The notes beneath the pieces were generated by a model. That model had not been told where the DNA came from. It saw only the letters and a list, made by a program, of their open reading frames with translations, and did not search any database. Of a DNA stretch of 64,000 nt, positions 52,300 to 62,038 are shown one piece after another. The position numbers and the translations under genes are program-made. Position 1 is the stretch's first letter. Every line of letters starts with the position of its first letter. Location: assembly GCF_000759475.1 (NCBI RefSeq), contig NZ_CP009454.1, positions 1,984,001 through 2,048,000 of the forward strand, written 5' to 3'. The DNA is from Pantoea rwandensis (GTDB taxonomy: Bacteria; Pseudomonadota; Gammaproteobacteria; Enterobacterales; Enterobacteriaceae).

Positions 52300-53634
52300 A
52301 TGAACAGAAAAAAAGCAGTGCAGCATATGCCCCGTCTGGCAGCGGGCACCCTGATGTTTGCGATGTTGAGTACATCAGCAATGGCGGCTGATGCATTCAG
52401 CTATGACTCACCTTACATGTTTGGCGATTGGGGTGGTTCCTGAACGCAGCTGGAAAAAGACGGCATTAAATTCGACGTCAACTACACCATGGAGAGCGCC
52501 TCTAACCTGGGCGGCGGCGCGGATACCAACACATCCATGCGCTACAGCGATCAGTGGGCGTTTGGCGCCAACTTTGACCTGGAAAAACTGCTGAACTGGC
52601 AGGATGCACAATTCCAGATGACCATCACTGACCGTAATGGCCAGAACATCTCCGATCAGGTCGCCGACCGTCGTACCGGCATGCTCTCTTCAACGCAGGA
52701 AGTATACGGCCGTGGACAAACCTGGCGCCTGACGCAGTTCTGGTTGAGTAAAGGCCTGTTTGATGACGCGGTAAACCTGAAAGCCGGCCGCGTCACCGTG
52801 GGTGAAGACTTCGATAACTTTGACAGTAAGTTCCAGAACCTTGCTTTTGGTAGTGGTCAGGCGGGTAACTGGCGTGGCGATCGTTGGTTCAACTGGCCTG
52901 TCTCCCAATGGGGCGGTCGTGTGAAATTCAACATCACACCGGAAGTGTTCTTCCAGGTCGGCTTCTATAACCAGAACAGCGCTAACTACGATCGCGGCGA
53001 TGGCTTCCGTCTGGATACCAGCAACTCTGAAGGCAACATGGTGCCGGTGGAACTGGGCTGGAAACCGACTTTCGGTGCCGACAAACTGCCGGGTAACTAC
53101 CGTATCGGGTATTACTACTCGTCTGCCAACAGCGATAACTACGGCAGCTGGCGCGATGGGGCTTATCAGAGCCAGGATCACGCCTACGGCGGTTATGTGC
53201 TGTTGCAACAGCAGTTGACAGCGCAAGGCGGGGACGCCAGCCGTGGTTTGGGTGTGACGGTGCAGGCGGTGATGAACGACCACAAAACGTCGAAAACCGA
53301 CAATTACCAGTCCATCAGTTTCACCTGGAAAGGGCCGTTTGATGCGCGTCCACAGGATGAAATCGGTGTCGGTGCGGCGCGTATTCACGTTAACAGCGCC
53401 TATACCCGTTCGCTGCGTGAGCAGAACAACGCTAACGGCGAAACTGACTTCAACAGCCCGACCTATCTGCCGATTCAGGATGGCTCGGAGTATAACTATG
53501 AGATCTATTACAATGCTCAGCTGACCAAATGGCTGCAGCTGCGTCCGAACCTGCAGTATGTGGTGGCGCCGGGTGCAGTGAGCGAAGTGAAAGATGCGTT
53601 TGTCGGTGGCATCGCGGCGAATATTAACTTCTGA
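52300..53634 (+). pseudogene. OprB-type carbohydrate porin with an in-frame TGA
   Basis: The reading frame encodes an outer-membrane carbohydrate-selective porin of about 444 residues. It begins MNRKKAVQHMPRLAAGTLMF, with a signal peptide ending in AMA before ADAFSYDSPYMFGDWGG. The 48th codon (52441-52443) is TGA; the frame then continues intact as TQLEKDGIKFDVNYTMESASN to the proper C-terminus AANINF ending in Phe. Family members have Arg at this position (GG.RTQL), so a CGA to TGA change explains the stop. Translation from the next ATG (52489) would lack a signal peptide and could not reach the outer membrane. A sequencing error cannot be excluded. Confidence 0.85.
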
Positions 53635-53650
53635 TTCGCGGATGCACATG

Positions 53651-53682
53651 AAAATGGCGGCCAGATGGGCCGCCATTTTTTT
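53651..53682 (+). terminator. Terminator of the porin gene
   Basis: AAAATGGCGGCC (53651-53662) and GGCCGCCATTTT (53668-53679) form a 12-base-pair stem followed by a T tract. Located 17 bases past the porin stop. Confidence 0.85.
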
Positions 53683-53772
53683 GTCGCTTACCTATAGCGC
53701 CACAACGCCATTCGCCTCTGCCAGCGAGTCAGTCAATTCAGCGGTAAGCGATGGAGCAGGTCGCGGTAGCGA

Positions 53773-55125
53773 TTAACGGAACATCACTTCTGCCCAGCGC
53801 GCCAGACCGGCGGTGACCGAGCCAAAGTCATCGCCACCGGCAATCGGCGTGTCTGGCAATGCTTGCTGTAATGCCGCACGCAGCACCGGCGACCGTGCGC
53901 TGCCGCCGGTCAGGTAAATCACTTCCGGCTTGGTTTCACAGGTGGCGAGTGCCAGATGCACTTGCTCGAGGATACGTTCCAGTGGCTGGTTGATGGCTTC
54001 TTCCAGCTGGGCGGCACTGATTTCAGCCTGCAATGACTGGGCGATAAACGCCAGTGACGCTTCGGTCTCCGGCAACTCGGACAGCGCGATTTTGCTCTCT
54101 TCAGCGGCACGCACCAGACGATAGCTTAGCTTCTGTTGCCACACTTTCAGCAGGTGCGCCACTTTATCGCCCTGCTCGGCATCGCGAATCAAATCGCGCA
54201 GCAATTTACCGCTCGCGGCAGAGTAGAAGTCGCTTTGCGCCGGAACATCGTTAATCGCCACCGCATTCCACCACGGCAGTGCGGGCAGGGCGGTGCCTTT
54301 TTGCGTGTTACCACCGAGACCCAGCAGAGGCATCAGGGTTTTGAACGCGAGGATAATGTCGAGATCGTTACCGCCCACGCGGCAACCACTGTGGCCCAGC
54401 AAACTTTCACGACGGTCGGTTTTATTGCGCCACTCTGGGCCCATCAACAGCATCGAGCAGTCGGTCGTACCGCCGCCGATATCCACCACCAGCACACGCG
54501 TCTCTTTCTCCAGCGTGGCTTCAAAGTCCAGCCCGGCGGCAACCGGTTCAAACTGGAATTCCACGTCGCGGAAACCCGCACGCTTCGCCGCACGCAGCAG
54601 AATACCCTGCGCCTGCTGGTTTGCCTCTTCGCCGCCAAGGCCCTGGAAGTTGATCGGGCGGCCGATCACGGCTTGCTCAATCGGACGGTCTAGTTGGGTT
54701 TCGCCCTGCTGGCGAATGTGCAGCATCATGGCGCACACCAGATCTTCGAAGAAGGCGATTTGCTGTGGTTTAAGGCCGTTGGCGCCAAGGAAAGATTTCG
54801 GTGATTTCACGAACCACACTTCTTCCGGATCCACCATATATTGTTGCAGCGCGGTCAGGCCGAACTGCACGCTTGCCGCGGTCACTTCGATATCTTCTTC
54901 GCGGTTATAGCGCAGGGCACGCTGGAGCAGCGCGGTACCCTCGGTGTCCGGTGTCGGCACCTGATGATGGCGGTGCAGCCATTCGCTGATCGCTTCACGC
55001 GTGGGTGCACAAATCATGGAGGGAAGCAGGCGCTGACCCTTCTCCAGTGTCAGCAGGCGCGGTGTACCGTTATCGCTGACCGCGATAGAACAGTTGGCCG
55101 TGCCGTAATCGAATCCAATGAACAT
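53773..55125 (-). CDS. yegD: Hsp70-family chaperone-like protein YegD
   Basis: YegD is a 450-residue actin-ATPase-fold protein related to DnaK but lacking the long substrate-binding domain. The phosphate loops are MFIGFDYGTANCSIAVSDNG at the N-terminus and VVDIGGGTTDCSM in the middle; YLTGGSARSP near the C-terminus is the adenosine motif. The ATG at 55125 follows GGGGG by 4-5 bases and gives the E. coli length. Its cellular role is unknown. It lies 63 bases after dgcE on the same strand, and is convergent with the porin. Confidence 0.94.
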   Translation of the reverse strand: MFIGFDYGTANCSIAVSDNGTPRLLTLEKGQRLLPSMICAPTREAISEWLHRHHQVPTPDTEGTALLQRALRYNREEDIEVTAASVQFGLTALQQYMVDPEEVWFVKSPKSFLGANGLKPQQIAFFEDLVCAMMLHIRQQGETQLDRPIEQAVIGRPINFQGLGGEEANQQAQGILLRAAKRAGFRDVEFQFEPVAAGLDFEATLEKETRVLVVDIGGGTTDCSMLLMGPEWRNKTDRRESLLGHSGCRVGGNDLDIILAFKTLMPLLGLGGNTQKGTALPALPWWNAVAINDVPAQSDFYSAASGKLLRDLIRDAEQGDKVAHLLKVWQQKLSYRLVRAAEESKIALSELPETEASLAFIAQSLQAEISAAQLEEAINQPLERILEQVHLALATCETKPEVIYLTGGSARSPVLRAALQQALPDTPIAGGDDFGSVTAGLARWAEVMFR

Positions 55126-55188
55126 TTTATCCCCCATGCCAGAAAAAAAGGGGGCGACTTTAGCGCAGCCAGCGCGGACTGGCAATGA

Positions 55189-57753
55189 TCACATTTGTAC
55201 TTCCTGATAAACGTGATATTGACCACGGCCCGCATGTTTCGCGCTGTAGCAGGCGACATCCGCCTGTGACATCACCACATTGCGGATGCAGTTGTGCTGA
55301 TCAATCTGTGTCATCCCGGCGCTGGCGCCCACCTGATAAGGATGATCGTGCCACAGGAAGGTGTATTCGTTGACCGAAGTGACAATGCGTTGAACCACAT
55401 CGCGCACCTGGTCAACGTGACTGTTCGGCAGCAGCACGCCAAATTCATCGCCACCCAAACGCGCCAGCATATCGCTGCTGCGCAGGTGTTTTTGCATCAA
55501 CTCCGCCAGTTCACGTAGCAGGGCGTCACCTGCCGCATGACCTGCGTTGTCATTCACCGCTTTGAATTTATCCAGATCGATAAACACCAGCACATGCTGA
55601 GTGTTGTTGGCCGCAGCATCGTTCACCACGCTTTTCAGTTGCTGTTCAAAGCTATGGCGATTCGGTAGCCGCGTCAGCATATCGTGCGAAGCACTGTAGC
55701 TGAGGCGTTTCATCATTTTGCGTGATTCACTGACATCCTGGATAACCATCACCGCACCGATGCTGGCACCGGTGAGGGTTTTCAATGAGGTAATGCTGTA
55801 GTGAATTTCCACCTGCACACCCTCGGGCGTGTGCAATACCAGCTCTTCTTCCAGATCGGGTGAGGTTTTTTCTCCCGGTAAGTTACACAGCAGCAAATTC
55901 TCTACGCGCGGACCGTTAGCACCGCGCGTGATATTTAACAGTTCGCTTAACGCCACTCCCGCCGCTTTTTCCTGCGGCCAGCCGCTCAGCGTTTCGGCCA
56001 CCGGGTTCATAAAGGTCACGCGCATCTCATCGTCGGTACTGATCACCGCTTCGCCAATCGAATCGAGGGTGATCGCCATCCGCTCTTTTTCCTGGAACAG
56101 CGCTTCGTTGAGCGCGCGCAGAGGGGTAATGTCCTGACAGATGCCGAGCATGCGCTCGATTTGACCATCCTGACTGAGAATTCGGTTTGCCTCGGTGCGC
56201 ACATAGCGCGGGCCGCCGGGCAGATTGACGCGATATTCCAGGTGGAAAGCGCTGCGCCGTTCGATCGCCTGCTGCACGGTCAGCGCGGCGTTTTCACGCT
56301 CGGCGGGATCCAACAGATGCAGCCACAGGTCATAGGTGGGCACCTGATGGGGTCCGAGCGCGAACAGTTCATACATGCGTTTATCCCATAGCATTTCGCC
56401 GCTCAACAGGTTCCACTCCCACACGCCGATACCGCCCGCCTCGTTAGCCAGCGTGATGCGTTCCATCAGGCGGCGATTCACCTGTTCACTCTGTTTGAGT
56501 TCAGAAATATCGACTATCTGCGCAATAAAATAGAGCGGCTGGTATTCAGCATCGCGCACCATGGAAACCGTCAGGCGCGCCCAGACGATTTCGCCATCTT
56601 TGCGGAAATAGCGCTTCTCCATGGTGTAAGTCATGATGTCACCCGCCACCAGACGTTCCAGCTGTTGCAGGTCGCTGTTGAGATCGTCGGGATGGGTAAT
56701 TTGCTGGAAAGTGAGTTTTTTCAGTTCGTCAGCCGGAAAGCCCAGCGTGTGGCACAGCGACTGATTGACCTGCTGCCAGCCACCGTTGGGCGACACCAGC
56801 GCCATGCCAATCGCCGAGTACTCCATTGCATTACGGAAGCGGGTTTCACTCTCGCTGATATGATGCTTTTCGCGCTGGAACGCATCCATCACCAGCGCCA
56901 TGACATGGCTGGGAAGGAGCACTAACAAGAACGGCAGCCAGGTACTGACCTGGCCGAGCAACAAGCCGTTTTGCGCCAGATTAACAAAGTTAAACGCCAG
57001 CAGAATCGAGATGAAACTCGCATTCAGGAAGAACAGCACAAAGGCTTCGAATTTCGGTAGCCGCACGGCGCACCAAAACAGGATCACCACGATAAAAGTG
57101 AACGGCCACGGCAGAAATCGCAGCGATAAGTAACTGGCGAGCAGGGTGACGATCAGGGTCAACAGGGTTTCCAGCTGATGGCCGGGGCTGATTAATTGGC
57201 GCAGTGGCTTATTGGGCCACAGTAACAGCACGGGGCCAAATGCCAGTACGCCGATCACCTCGGAGATCACCCAGGTCGAAAAGAAGGGCAGAGACGCGCG
57301 ATGGCCCACATGCAGCATCCATACTGCCACCACACCGCCAATCAGGGGGGCAATCAAACCGGCGCATAAGGCGAATCGCACCCAATCGAGTAGCGAATTC
57401 AGGGGATTTCTGCGATCCAGCAGTGCGCGCAGCATCAAACCCCCGAGAATGGCCTGCACCATATTCAGGATGGCAAATTTAAGGTTACTTAGCGCCGGAC
57501 CAATGACGATTAAGTTGGCCAGCGAGGTGCCAATGACACAGCTTAGCAGCAACAACGGCACATGTTTTGAGGGGGCGCGGAATACCACTACCGTCATCAG
57601 GGCGGTAGAGTACCAAAGTGGGGAAATACGTCCGCTGACCACAATCAGTTCGAGACAAAATAGCGTCAGTAAAAAGGCCAAAGCACCCAGAAACAGTACG
57701 TTGAGCCATTTTCTTTGCGGTCGATCCTGTGAGGTTAATATTTCCAGTGTCAT
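55189..57753 (-). CDS. dgcE: Diguanylate cyclase DgcE (MASE1-PAS-GGDEF, no EAL domain)
   Basis: DgcE makes cyclic di-GMP and in E. coli promotes curli and biofilm. Counted from the ATG at 57753, the 854-residue protein has an N-terminal MASE1 membrane domain (about residues 15-290), PAS/PAC repeats (HISESETRFRNAMEYSAIGMALVSPNGG; ERITLANEAGGIGVWEWNLLSGE; ERMAITLDSIGEAVISTDDE), and a GGDEF domain. GGDEF is intact and preceded by the inhibitory RxxD (RSSDMLARLGGDEF). E. coli DgcE continues with a degenerate EAL domain to 1105 residues; here the chain stops right after GGDEF at GRGQYHVYQEVQM. Confidence 0.9.
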   Translation of the reverse strand: MTLEILTSQDRPQRKWLNVLFLGALAFLLTLFCLELIVVSGRISPLWYSTALMTVVVFRAPSKHVPLLLLSCVIGTSLANLIVIGPALSNLKFAILNMVQAILGGLMLRALLDRRNPLNSLLDWVRFALCAGLIAPLIGGVVAVWMLHVGHRASLPFFSTWVISEVIGVLAFGPVLLLWPNKPLRQLISPGHQLETLLTLIVTLLASYLSLRFLPWPFTFIVVILFWCAVRLPKFEAFVLFFLNASFISILLAFNFVNLAQNGLLLGQVSTWLPFLLVLLPSHVMALVMDAFQREKHHISESETRFRNAMEYSAIGMALVSPNGGWQQVNQSLCHTLGFPADELKKLTFQQITHPDDLNSDLQQLERLVAGDIMTYTMEKRYFRKDGEIVWARLTVSMVRDAEYQPLYFIAQIVDISELKQSEQVNRRLMERITLANEAGGIGVWEWNLLSGEMLWDKRMYELFALGPHQVPTYDLWLHLLDPAERENAALTVQQAIERRSAFHLEYRVNLPGGPRYVRTEANRILSQDGQIERMLGICQDITPLRALNEALFQEKERMAITLDSIGEAVISTDDEMRVTFMNPVAETLSGWPQEKAAGVALSELLNITRGANGPRVENLLLCNLPGEKTSPDLEEELVLHTPEGVQVEIHYSITSLKTLTGASIGAVMVIQDVSESRKMMKRLSYSASHDMLTRLPNRHSFEQQLKSVVNDAAANNTQHVLVFIDLDKFKAVNDNAGHAAGDALLRELAELMQKHLRSSDMLARLGGDEFGVLLPNSHVDQVRDVVQRIVTSVNEYTFLWHDHPYQVGASAGMTQIDQHNCIRNVVMSQADVACYSAKHAGRGQYHVYQEVQM

Positions 57754-57899
57754 GCACGAATCCAGCAGCGCGCATTCGTTACACGTCGAAAAATGCGCCA
57801 ATCATTCTCTGTTTTCATGCTAGCACATCTGTATAAGATGTCTGCGCAGAATCTGGTTTAGCCCTGATTCAATGAAAGTTTTGGCCCTGACAAAAAAGA

Positions 57900-58514
57900 T
57901 TAATCGCGAAACAGATCGGCGCGCGTGTAGGGTTTTTCTAATCCGGCGAGATGGGCGGAAAAACGTTCAAGAAATTGCTGCGTGGTGGCAACGCGGCCAT
58001 GGCCCATCAACACCAGCGGTACCAGCAGGGCGACACACACTTGTGCCAGGCTAAAACCTTTCAATGCGGTGCGACGCTGTGTGACCAGGAAAGCGCTGCT
58101 CAGCGTGAAGCCTAGCATCAGGCCGGTAAGCACTTCACTGAAGGAATGCGCGTGGATCACCAGGCGTGACAGGCCGACCATCATCGGAATCAGATAGCCA
58201 ATACCAATGGTTAGTGTGCGCCAAAAGGTCGGGAAGCGGCCCGAAACCAGCCACATCATCACCGGCCAAAGCGTTGCTGACATGGCGCTGTGGCCGCTGA
58301 ATCCGGTGAAGTTAAATCTGGCGCTGCCAATGCCAAATCCGAGAAACAGGATTTTAGACAGGCTAACCAGCAGGCCCGCCAGGCCAAACGCGAGCAGCCA
58401 ATACCAGACAGTCTGGCGGTTGTCGCTTTTCCACGGCAACACCAGCGCGATAATCACGGCGGTCGGGATCAGCAACATGCTGTCACCAAAATAGGTCAGG
58501 GTTTTCCAACTCAT
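57900..58514 (-). CDS. PAP2-superfamily membrane protein, atypical motif
   Basis: A 204-residue inner-membrane protein with five to six helices. Two PAP2 phosphatase motifs are visible: FSGH (motif 2, normally PSGH) and SRLVIHAHSFSE (motif 3, normally SR-x5-H-x3-D; the last residue is Glu). Motif 1 (K-x6-RP) is not recognisable. It may dephosphorylate undecaprenyl or lipid phosphates like LpxT/PgpB, or it may be a catalytically altered relative. It lies between dgcE and udk on the minus strand. Confidence 0.75.
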   Translation of the reverse strand: MSWKTLTYFGDSMLLIPTAVIIALVLPWKSDNRQTVWYWLLAFGLAGLLVSLSKILFLGFGIGSARFNFTGFSGHSAMSATLWPVMMWLVSGRFPTFWRTLTIGIGYLIPMMVGLSRLVIHAHSFSEVLTGLMLGFTLSSAFLVTQRRTALKGFSLAQVCVALLVPLVLMGHGRVATTQQFLERFSAHLAGLEKPYTRADLFRD

Positions 58515-58636
58515 ATTTTTCCTTGGGCTTTATTGAGTCAACCTGGGTGGTACACCACTCAGGCAGGAGAACAGTGTATCGATTAAGCATCTGGCTGCAA
58601 AAGGGGATATTCTGAAAAGCGGCGGGCCCATTTCTC

Positions 58637-58665
58637 TGGCATCAAACCGGTGAAATACCTATAAT
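58637..58665 (+). promoter_or_regulatory. Possible sigma-70 promoter of udk
   Basis: A perfect -10 TATAAT at 58660-58665 is preceded 17 bases upstream by TGGCAT, a weak -35. It lies 79 bases before the udk ATG. Confidence 0.45.
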
Positions 58666-58743
58666 TGCCGCCAACTAACCCTCTCAATCGGCCCATTGCG
58701 GTTTCGGCTTCAATTGGCTCCAGTTATCAGGTCTTAAAAAAGT

Positions 58744-59382
58744 ATGACTGACAAGTCTCATCAGTGCGTGATCGTTGGCATCGCAGGTGCATCCGCATCC
58801 GGAAAAAGTCTTATCGCCAGCACGCTCTATCGTGAAATCCGTGACCAGGTCGGTGACGAGCATATCGGTGTGATCCCCGAAGATGCCTACTACAAAGATC
58901 AGAGCCACCTCACCATGGAAGAGAGGGTGAAAACCAACTATGACCATCCCAGCGCCATGGACCACGATCTGCTGTTGCAGCATCTGCGCGCGTTAAAGGC
59001 GGGTCAGGATATTGAGTTACCGGTTTACAGCTACGTTGAACACACGCGCACCAGTGACTGTATTCATCTTAAGCCGAAAAAAGTGATCATCCTTGAGGGC
59101 ATTCTGCTGCTGACCGATGCGCGTCTGCGTCAGGAGATGAACTTCTCCATCTTCGTGGATACTCCGCTGGATATCTGTCTGATGCGTCGCATGAAGCGCG
59201 ATGTGAATGAGCGTGGTCGTTCCATGGATTCGGTGATGAGCCAGTATCAGAAGACCGTGCGTCCAATGTTCCTGCAGTTTATTGAGCCATCCAAACAATA
59301 CGCTGACATTATCGTGCCGCGTGGCGGGAAGAACCGCATCGCCATCGATATTCTCAAAGCCAAGATTAACCAATATCTTTGA
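58744..59382 (+). CDS. udk: Uridine kinase
   Basis: Udk phosphorylates uridine and cytidine to the monophosphates in pyrimidine salvage. The 212-residue protein has the P-loop [11 protein letters not shown] at residues 11-21, the substrate region [11 protein letters not shown], and [12 protein letters not shown]. Length and sequence match E. coli Udk (213). It is the first gene of udk-dcd-asmA on the plus strand, the conserved E. coli order. Confidence 0.97.
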   Translation: MTDKSHQCVIVGIAGASASGKSLIASTLYREIRDQVGDEHIGVIPEDAYYKDQSHLTMEERVKTNYDHPSAMDHDLLLQHLRALKAGQDIELPVYSYVEHTRTSDCIHLKPKKVIILEGILLLTDARLRQEMNFSIFVDTPLDICLMRRMKRDVNERGRSMDSVMSQYQKTVRPMFLQFIEPSKQYADIIVPRGGKNRIAIDILKAKINQYL

Positions 59383-59469
59383 AATTACTGCGTCCGGATG
59401 GACGTGACGCGTGAAGGTTGTCACAACAGTGGCGACCTTTCGCTACACTTAAAGCATGGAGACTCTGCG

Positions 59470-60051
59470 ATGAGATTATGCGATCGCGACATTGAAGCCT
59501 GGCTCGACAACGGTAAACTGGCGATTGACCCGCGCCCACCGGTTGAGCGCATTAATGGCGCTACCGTGGATGTGCGCCTCGGCAACCAGTTCCGCACTTT
59601 CAGTGGTCACACTGCACCGTTTATTGATTTGAGTGGCCCAAAACACGAAGTCAGCGCCGCACTGGATCGCGTCATGAGCGATGAGATTGTGCTGCCGGAA
59701 GGGGAAGCGTTCTTCCTGCATCCGGGTGAGTTAGCGCTGGCAGTGACGCTGGAATCGGTCACGATTCCGGATGATCTGGTGGGTTGGCTGGATGGCCGCT
59801 CCTCGCTGGCGCGTCTGGGCTTGATGGTGCACGTGACGGCACACCGTATCGATCCAGGCTGGCAGGGCCGCATCGTGCTGGAATTCTACAACTCCGGTAA
59901 GCTGCCGCTGGCTCTGCGCCCGGGCATGCTGATTGGCGCATTGAGCTTCGAGCCATTGTCTGGCCCGGCGGCACGCCCCTACAACCGCCGCGAAGATGCT
60001 AAATATCGTGGTCAGCAGGGTGCCGATGCCAGCCGTATCGACAAAGACTGA
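59470..60051 (+). CDS. dcd: dCTP deaminase
   Basis: Dcd deaminates dCTP to dUTP, the main source of dUMP for thymidylate in enterobacteria. The 193-residue length equals E. coli. The start [24 protein letters not shown], the nucleotide motif [25 protein letters not shown] and the C-terminus [18 protein letters not shown] are intact. GGAG precedes the ATG at 59470 by 8 bases. It lies 87 bases after udk. Confidence 0.97.
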   Translation: MRLCDRDIEAWLDNGKLAIDPRPPVERINGATVDVRLGNQFRTFSGHTAPFIDLSGPKHEVSAALDRVMSDEIVLPEGEAFFLHPGELALAVTLESVTIPDDLVGWLDGRSSLARLGLMVHVTAHRIDPGWQGRIVLEFYNSGKLPLALRPGMLIGALSFEPLSGPAARPYNRREDAKYRGQQGADASRIDKD

Positions 60052-60079
60052 TGTTCGCCTAATGATTCAACGTGCGGTA

Positions 60080-60177
60080 AAGCGGTAAGAGGGTGAATCC
60101 CCGTTAGCTGGCATCAGTGTGTGACTGGGGTAAATGAACGCAGCCAACGCCGCTGCAGCATGAAGAATGACGGTGAT
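60080..60177 (+). repeat. ERIC-like (IRU) repeat upstream of asmA
   Basis: The segment contains the ERIC landmarks in order: GTGAATCCCC, GTGACTGGGG, CGCAGCCAACGC, GCAGCATGAAGAATGACGG. They agree with the right half of the enterobacterial repetitive intergenic consensus as I remember it. The left arm is only partly conserved. Its right end lies 8 bases before the asmA ATG, so it shapes the asmA translation start region. Confidence 0.7.
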
Positions 60178-60185
60178 GAGGGATT

Positions 60186-61988
60186 ATGAGAAGAGTGATA
60201 ACGACGCTGGCCATCCTGTTAGTGGTGGTCGTGGCGGGCATGACGGCACTGGTGTTGCTGGTCAATCCCAACGACTTTCGTACCTATATGGTACAGCAGG
60301 TAGAACAGCGCAGTGGTTATCAACTTGAAGTCAGCGGTGGCCTGCGCTGGCACGTCTGGCCGCAACTCAGTATTCTCGCCGGGCGCATGAGCCTGACCGC
60401 ACCTGGCGCCAGTCAGCCGATGGTCACCGCAGAAAATATGCGTCTGGATGTCAACCTCTGGCCGCTACTCTCGCATCAGCTAAGCGTGAGCCAGGTGATG
60501 CTGAAAAATGCCGTGATTCGCGTCACGCCTGACAGCGCCGCCCAGAAACCGAGCGGTTCACCGGTGGCACCCACGGACGCGGAGCCGGTGGTGACGCGTA
60601 CCAATGGTTGGTCATTCGATATTGCTAAACTGCGCCTCGCCGATAGTCTGCTGATCTGGCAGCAACCCGGCGGCGACGAATACAACTTCCGTAATCTCAA
60701 TCTCAGCCTCGATCAGGATGCCAGCAAAAACGCCAGCATCGAACTCGCCACGCGCATTTCACGCAATCAGCGCAATGTGAGCGTCAACCTGAAAGGGCAA
60801 ATGAATGTGGCGCAGTATCCGCATCGGCTGGTGGGGCAGATAGAGGAGATGGATTACACGCTGGATGGCGCTAACCTCCCGCCGCAGGGCATCAAAGGGG
60901 CGCTTAGCGGGCAGGGCGAGTGGAATGCCGATAAACAGCAATTCGCGTTGCAAAAGATGCAGCTGACGGCCAACGACAGTACGCTGGATGGCAGTGCCGA
61001 AGGGCGTTTAATGTTGCCGCAGCAGCTCAATCTGGCTTTACACGCTACGACGTTGAATCTTGATAATCTGATGGCCAGCGCGCCCGCCAGCGACAACAGC
61101 ACCCCGCAGCATGCCAGCGTGATGCGCACGCCAGTGATCGCTGAACCACGCACGCGTACCAACGCTGACTCGCCGTTGAATCTGATGGATTTAACGCTGA
61201 GCCTGAATGCGGATTCCAGCGTGTGGCGCGGATTGACGTTGAACAATCTGCAGATCGATGCCAGCAATCAGGAAGGGTTGATGACCCTGAACAAACTGCA
61301 GGGGAAAATCGGCGATGGGCACTTCTCGATTCCGGGCAGCATTGATATCCGCCAGCCGGCGACGAAAGTCGCCTTGCAGCCGGAAATTGAAAACATCGCC
61401 ATTGCACCATTAATGAAAGCGCTGGAACTGCCGGAGAGTTTGCAGGGCACGGTCTCTCTGAAAGGCGATCTCAGCGGCACGGGCCTAAGCGTGGATGAAG
61501 CGAAGCGTAACTGGCAGGGTAACGCCGAGCTAGAGGCCACCAACCTGCAACTCGCTCAGCTTAATCTGCAACAGATGGTGCGCCGTGCCGTGGCGCGCGT
61601 GAGTAATAGCGTAACCAATGATGAGCCTGACGATCAGGGGATTCAGCAGCTGAGCGGTCGTATTAGCCTGAACCAGGGCAAGGTTGTCATGCCCGATCTG
61701 CAGGGTGGCAGTAGCCGCCTGGCAGTGCAGACCAAAGGCATCGTTGATGTGGTGAACCAGCAACTCGACGTCACCATCAATATGATGCTGCGCGGCTGGA
61801 AAGGTGACGATAAGCTAGCGAGTCTGCTCAACGGTCAGGCGATTCCACTGCGGATGTACGGTGGCTGGAACAACCTGCAATATTCACTACCGGTTGACGA
61901 TGTGGTGCGCCAGCAGTTGCAGAGTGAAGCGAAGTCGCGCCTGAACGAGTGGCTGGATCGCCAAAAGCCTGCGGTGCTACAACCTTAA
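60186..61988 (+). CDS. asmA: AsmA, outer-membrane assembly-related AsmA-like protein
   Basis: AsmA is an inner-membrane-anchored periplasmic protein of the bridge-like lipid-transfer superfamily; loss alters outer-membrane protein assembly and lipid homeostasis. The 600-residue protein (617 in E. coli) has a single N-terminal helix (TTLAILLVVVVAGMTALVLLV), then MVQQVEQRSGYQLEVSGGLRWHVWPQLSI and repeated beta-rich segments. The C-terminal domain includes NLQLAQLNLQQMVRRAVARV. Third gene after udk and dcd. Confidence 0.94.
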   Translation: MRRVITTLAILLVVVVAGMTALVLLVNPNDFRTYMVQQVEQRSGYQLEVSGGLRWHVWPQLSILAGRMSLTAPGASQPMVTAENMRLDVNLWPLLSHQLSVSQVMLKNAVIRVTPDSAAQKPSGSPVAPTDAEPVVTRTNGWSFDIAKLRLADSLLIWQQPGGDEYNFRNLNLSLDQDASKNASIELATRISRNQRNVSVNLKGQMNVAQYPHRLVGQIEEMDYTLDGANLPPQGIKGALSGQGEWNADKQQFALQKMQLTANDSTLDGSAEGRLMLPQQLNLALHATTLNLDNLMASAPASDNSTPQHASVMRTPVIAEPRTRTNADSPLNLMDLTLSLNADSSVWRGLTLNNLQIDASNQEGLMTLNKLQGKIGDGHFSIPGSIDIRQPATKVALQPEIENIAIAPLMKALELPESLQGTVSLKGDLSGTGLSVDEAKRNWQGNAELEATNLQLAQLNLQQMVRRAVARVSNSVTNDEPDDQGIQQLSGRISLNQGKVVMPDLQGGSSRLAVQTKGIVDVVNQQLDVTINMMLRGWKGDDKLASLLNGQAIPLRMYGGWNNLQYSLPVDDVVRQQLQSEAKSRLNEWLDRQKPAVLQP

Positions 61989-62000
61989 TCTACCTGTGAT

Positions 62001-62033
62001 GCCGTTATGCCTGGTTTGATTGGGCATAACGGC
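62001..62033. terminator. Hairpin between convergent asmA and yegH
   Basis: GCCGTTATGCC (62001-62011) and GGCATAACGGC (62023-62033) form a perfect 11-base-pair stem between the two convergent stops. There is no T tract on either side, so it may be a weak bidirectional terminator or a barrier to 3' decay. Confidence 0.5.
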
Positions 62034-62038
62034 GTCGG

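Noticed and set aside
52441-52443. In-frame TGA read as selenocysteine
   Set aside because: The position is Arg in the porin family, outer-membrane porins are not selenoproteins, and no SECIS-like hairpin is evident right after the codon. A nonsense mutation or sequence error is simpler.
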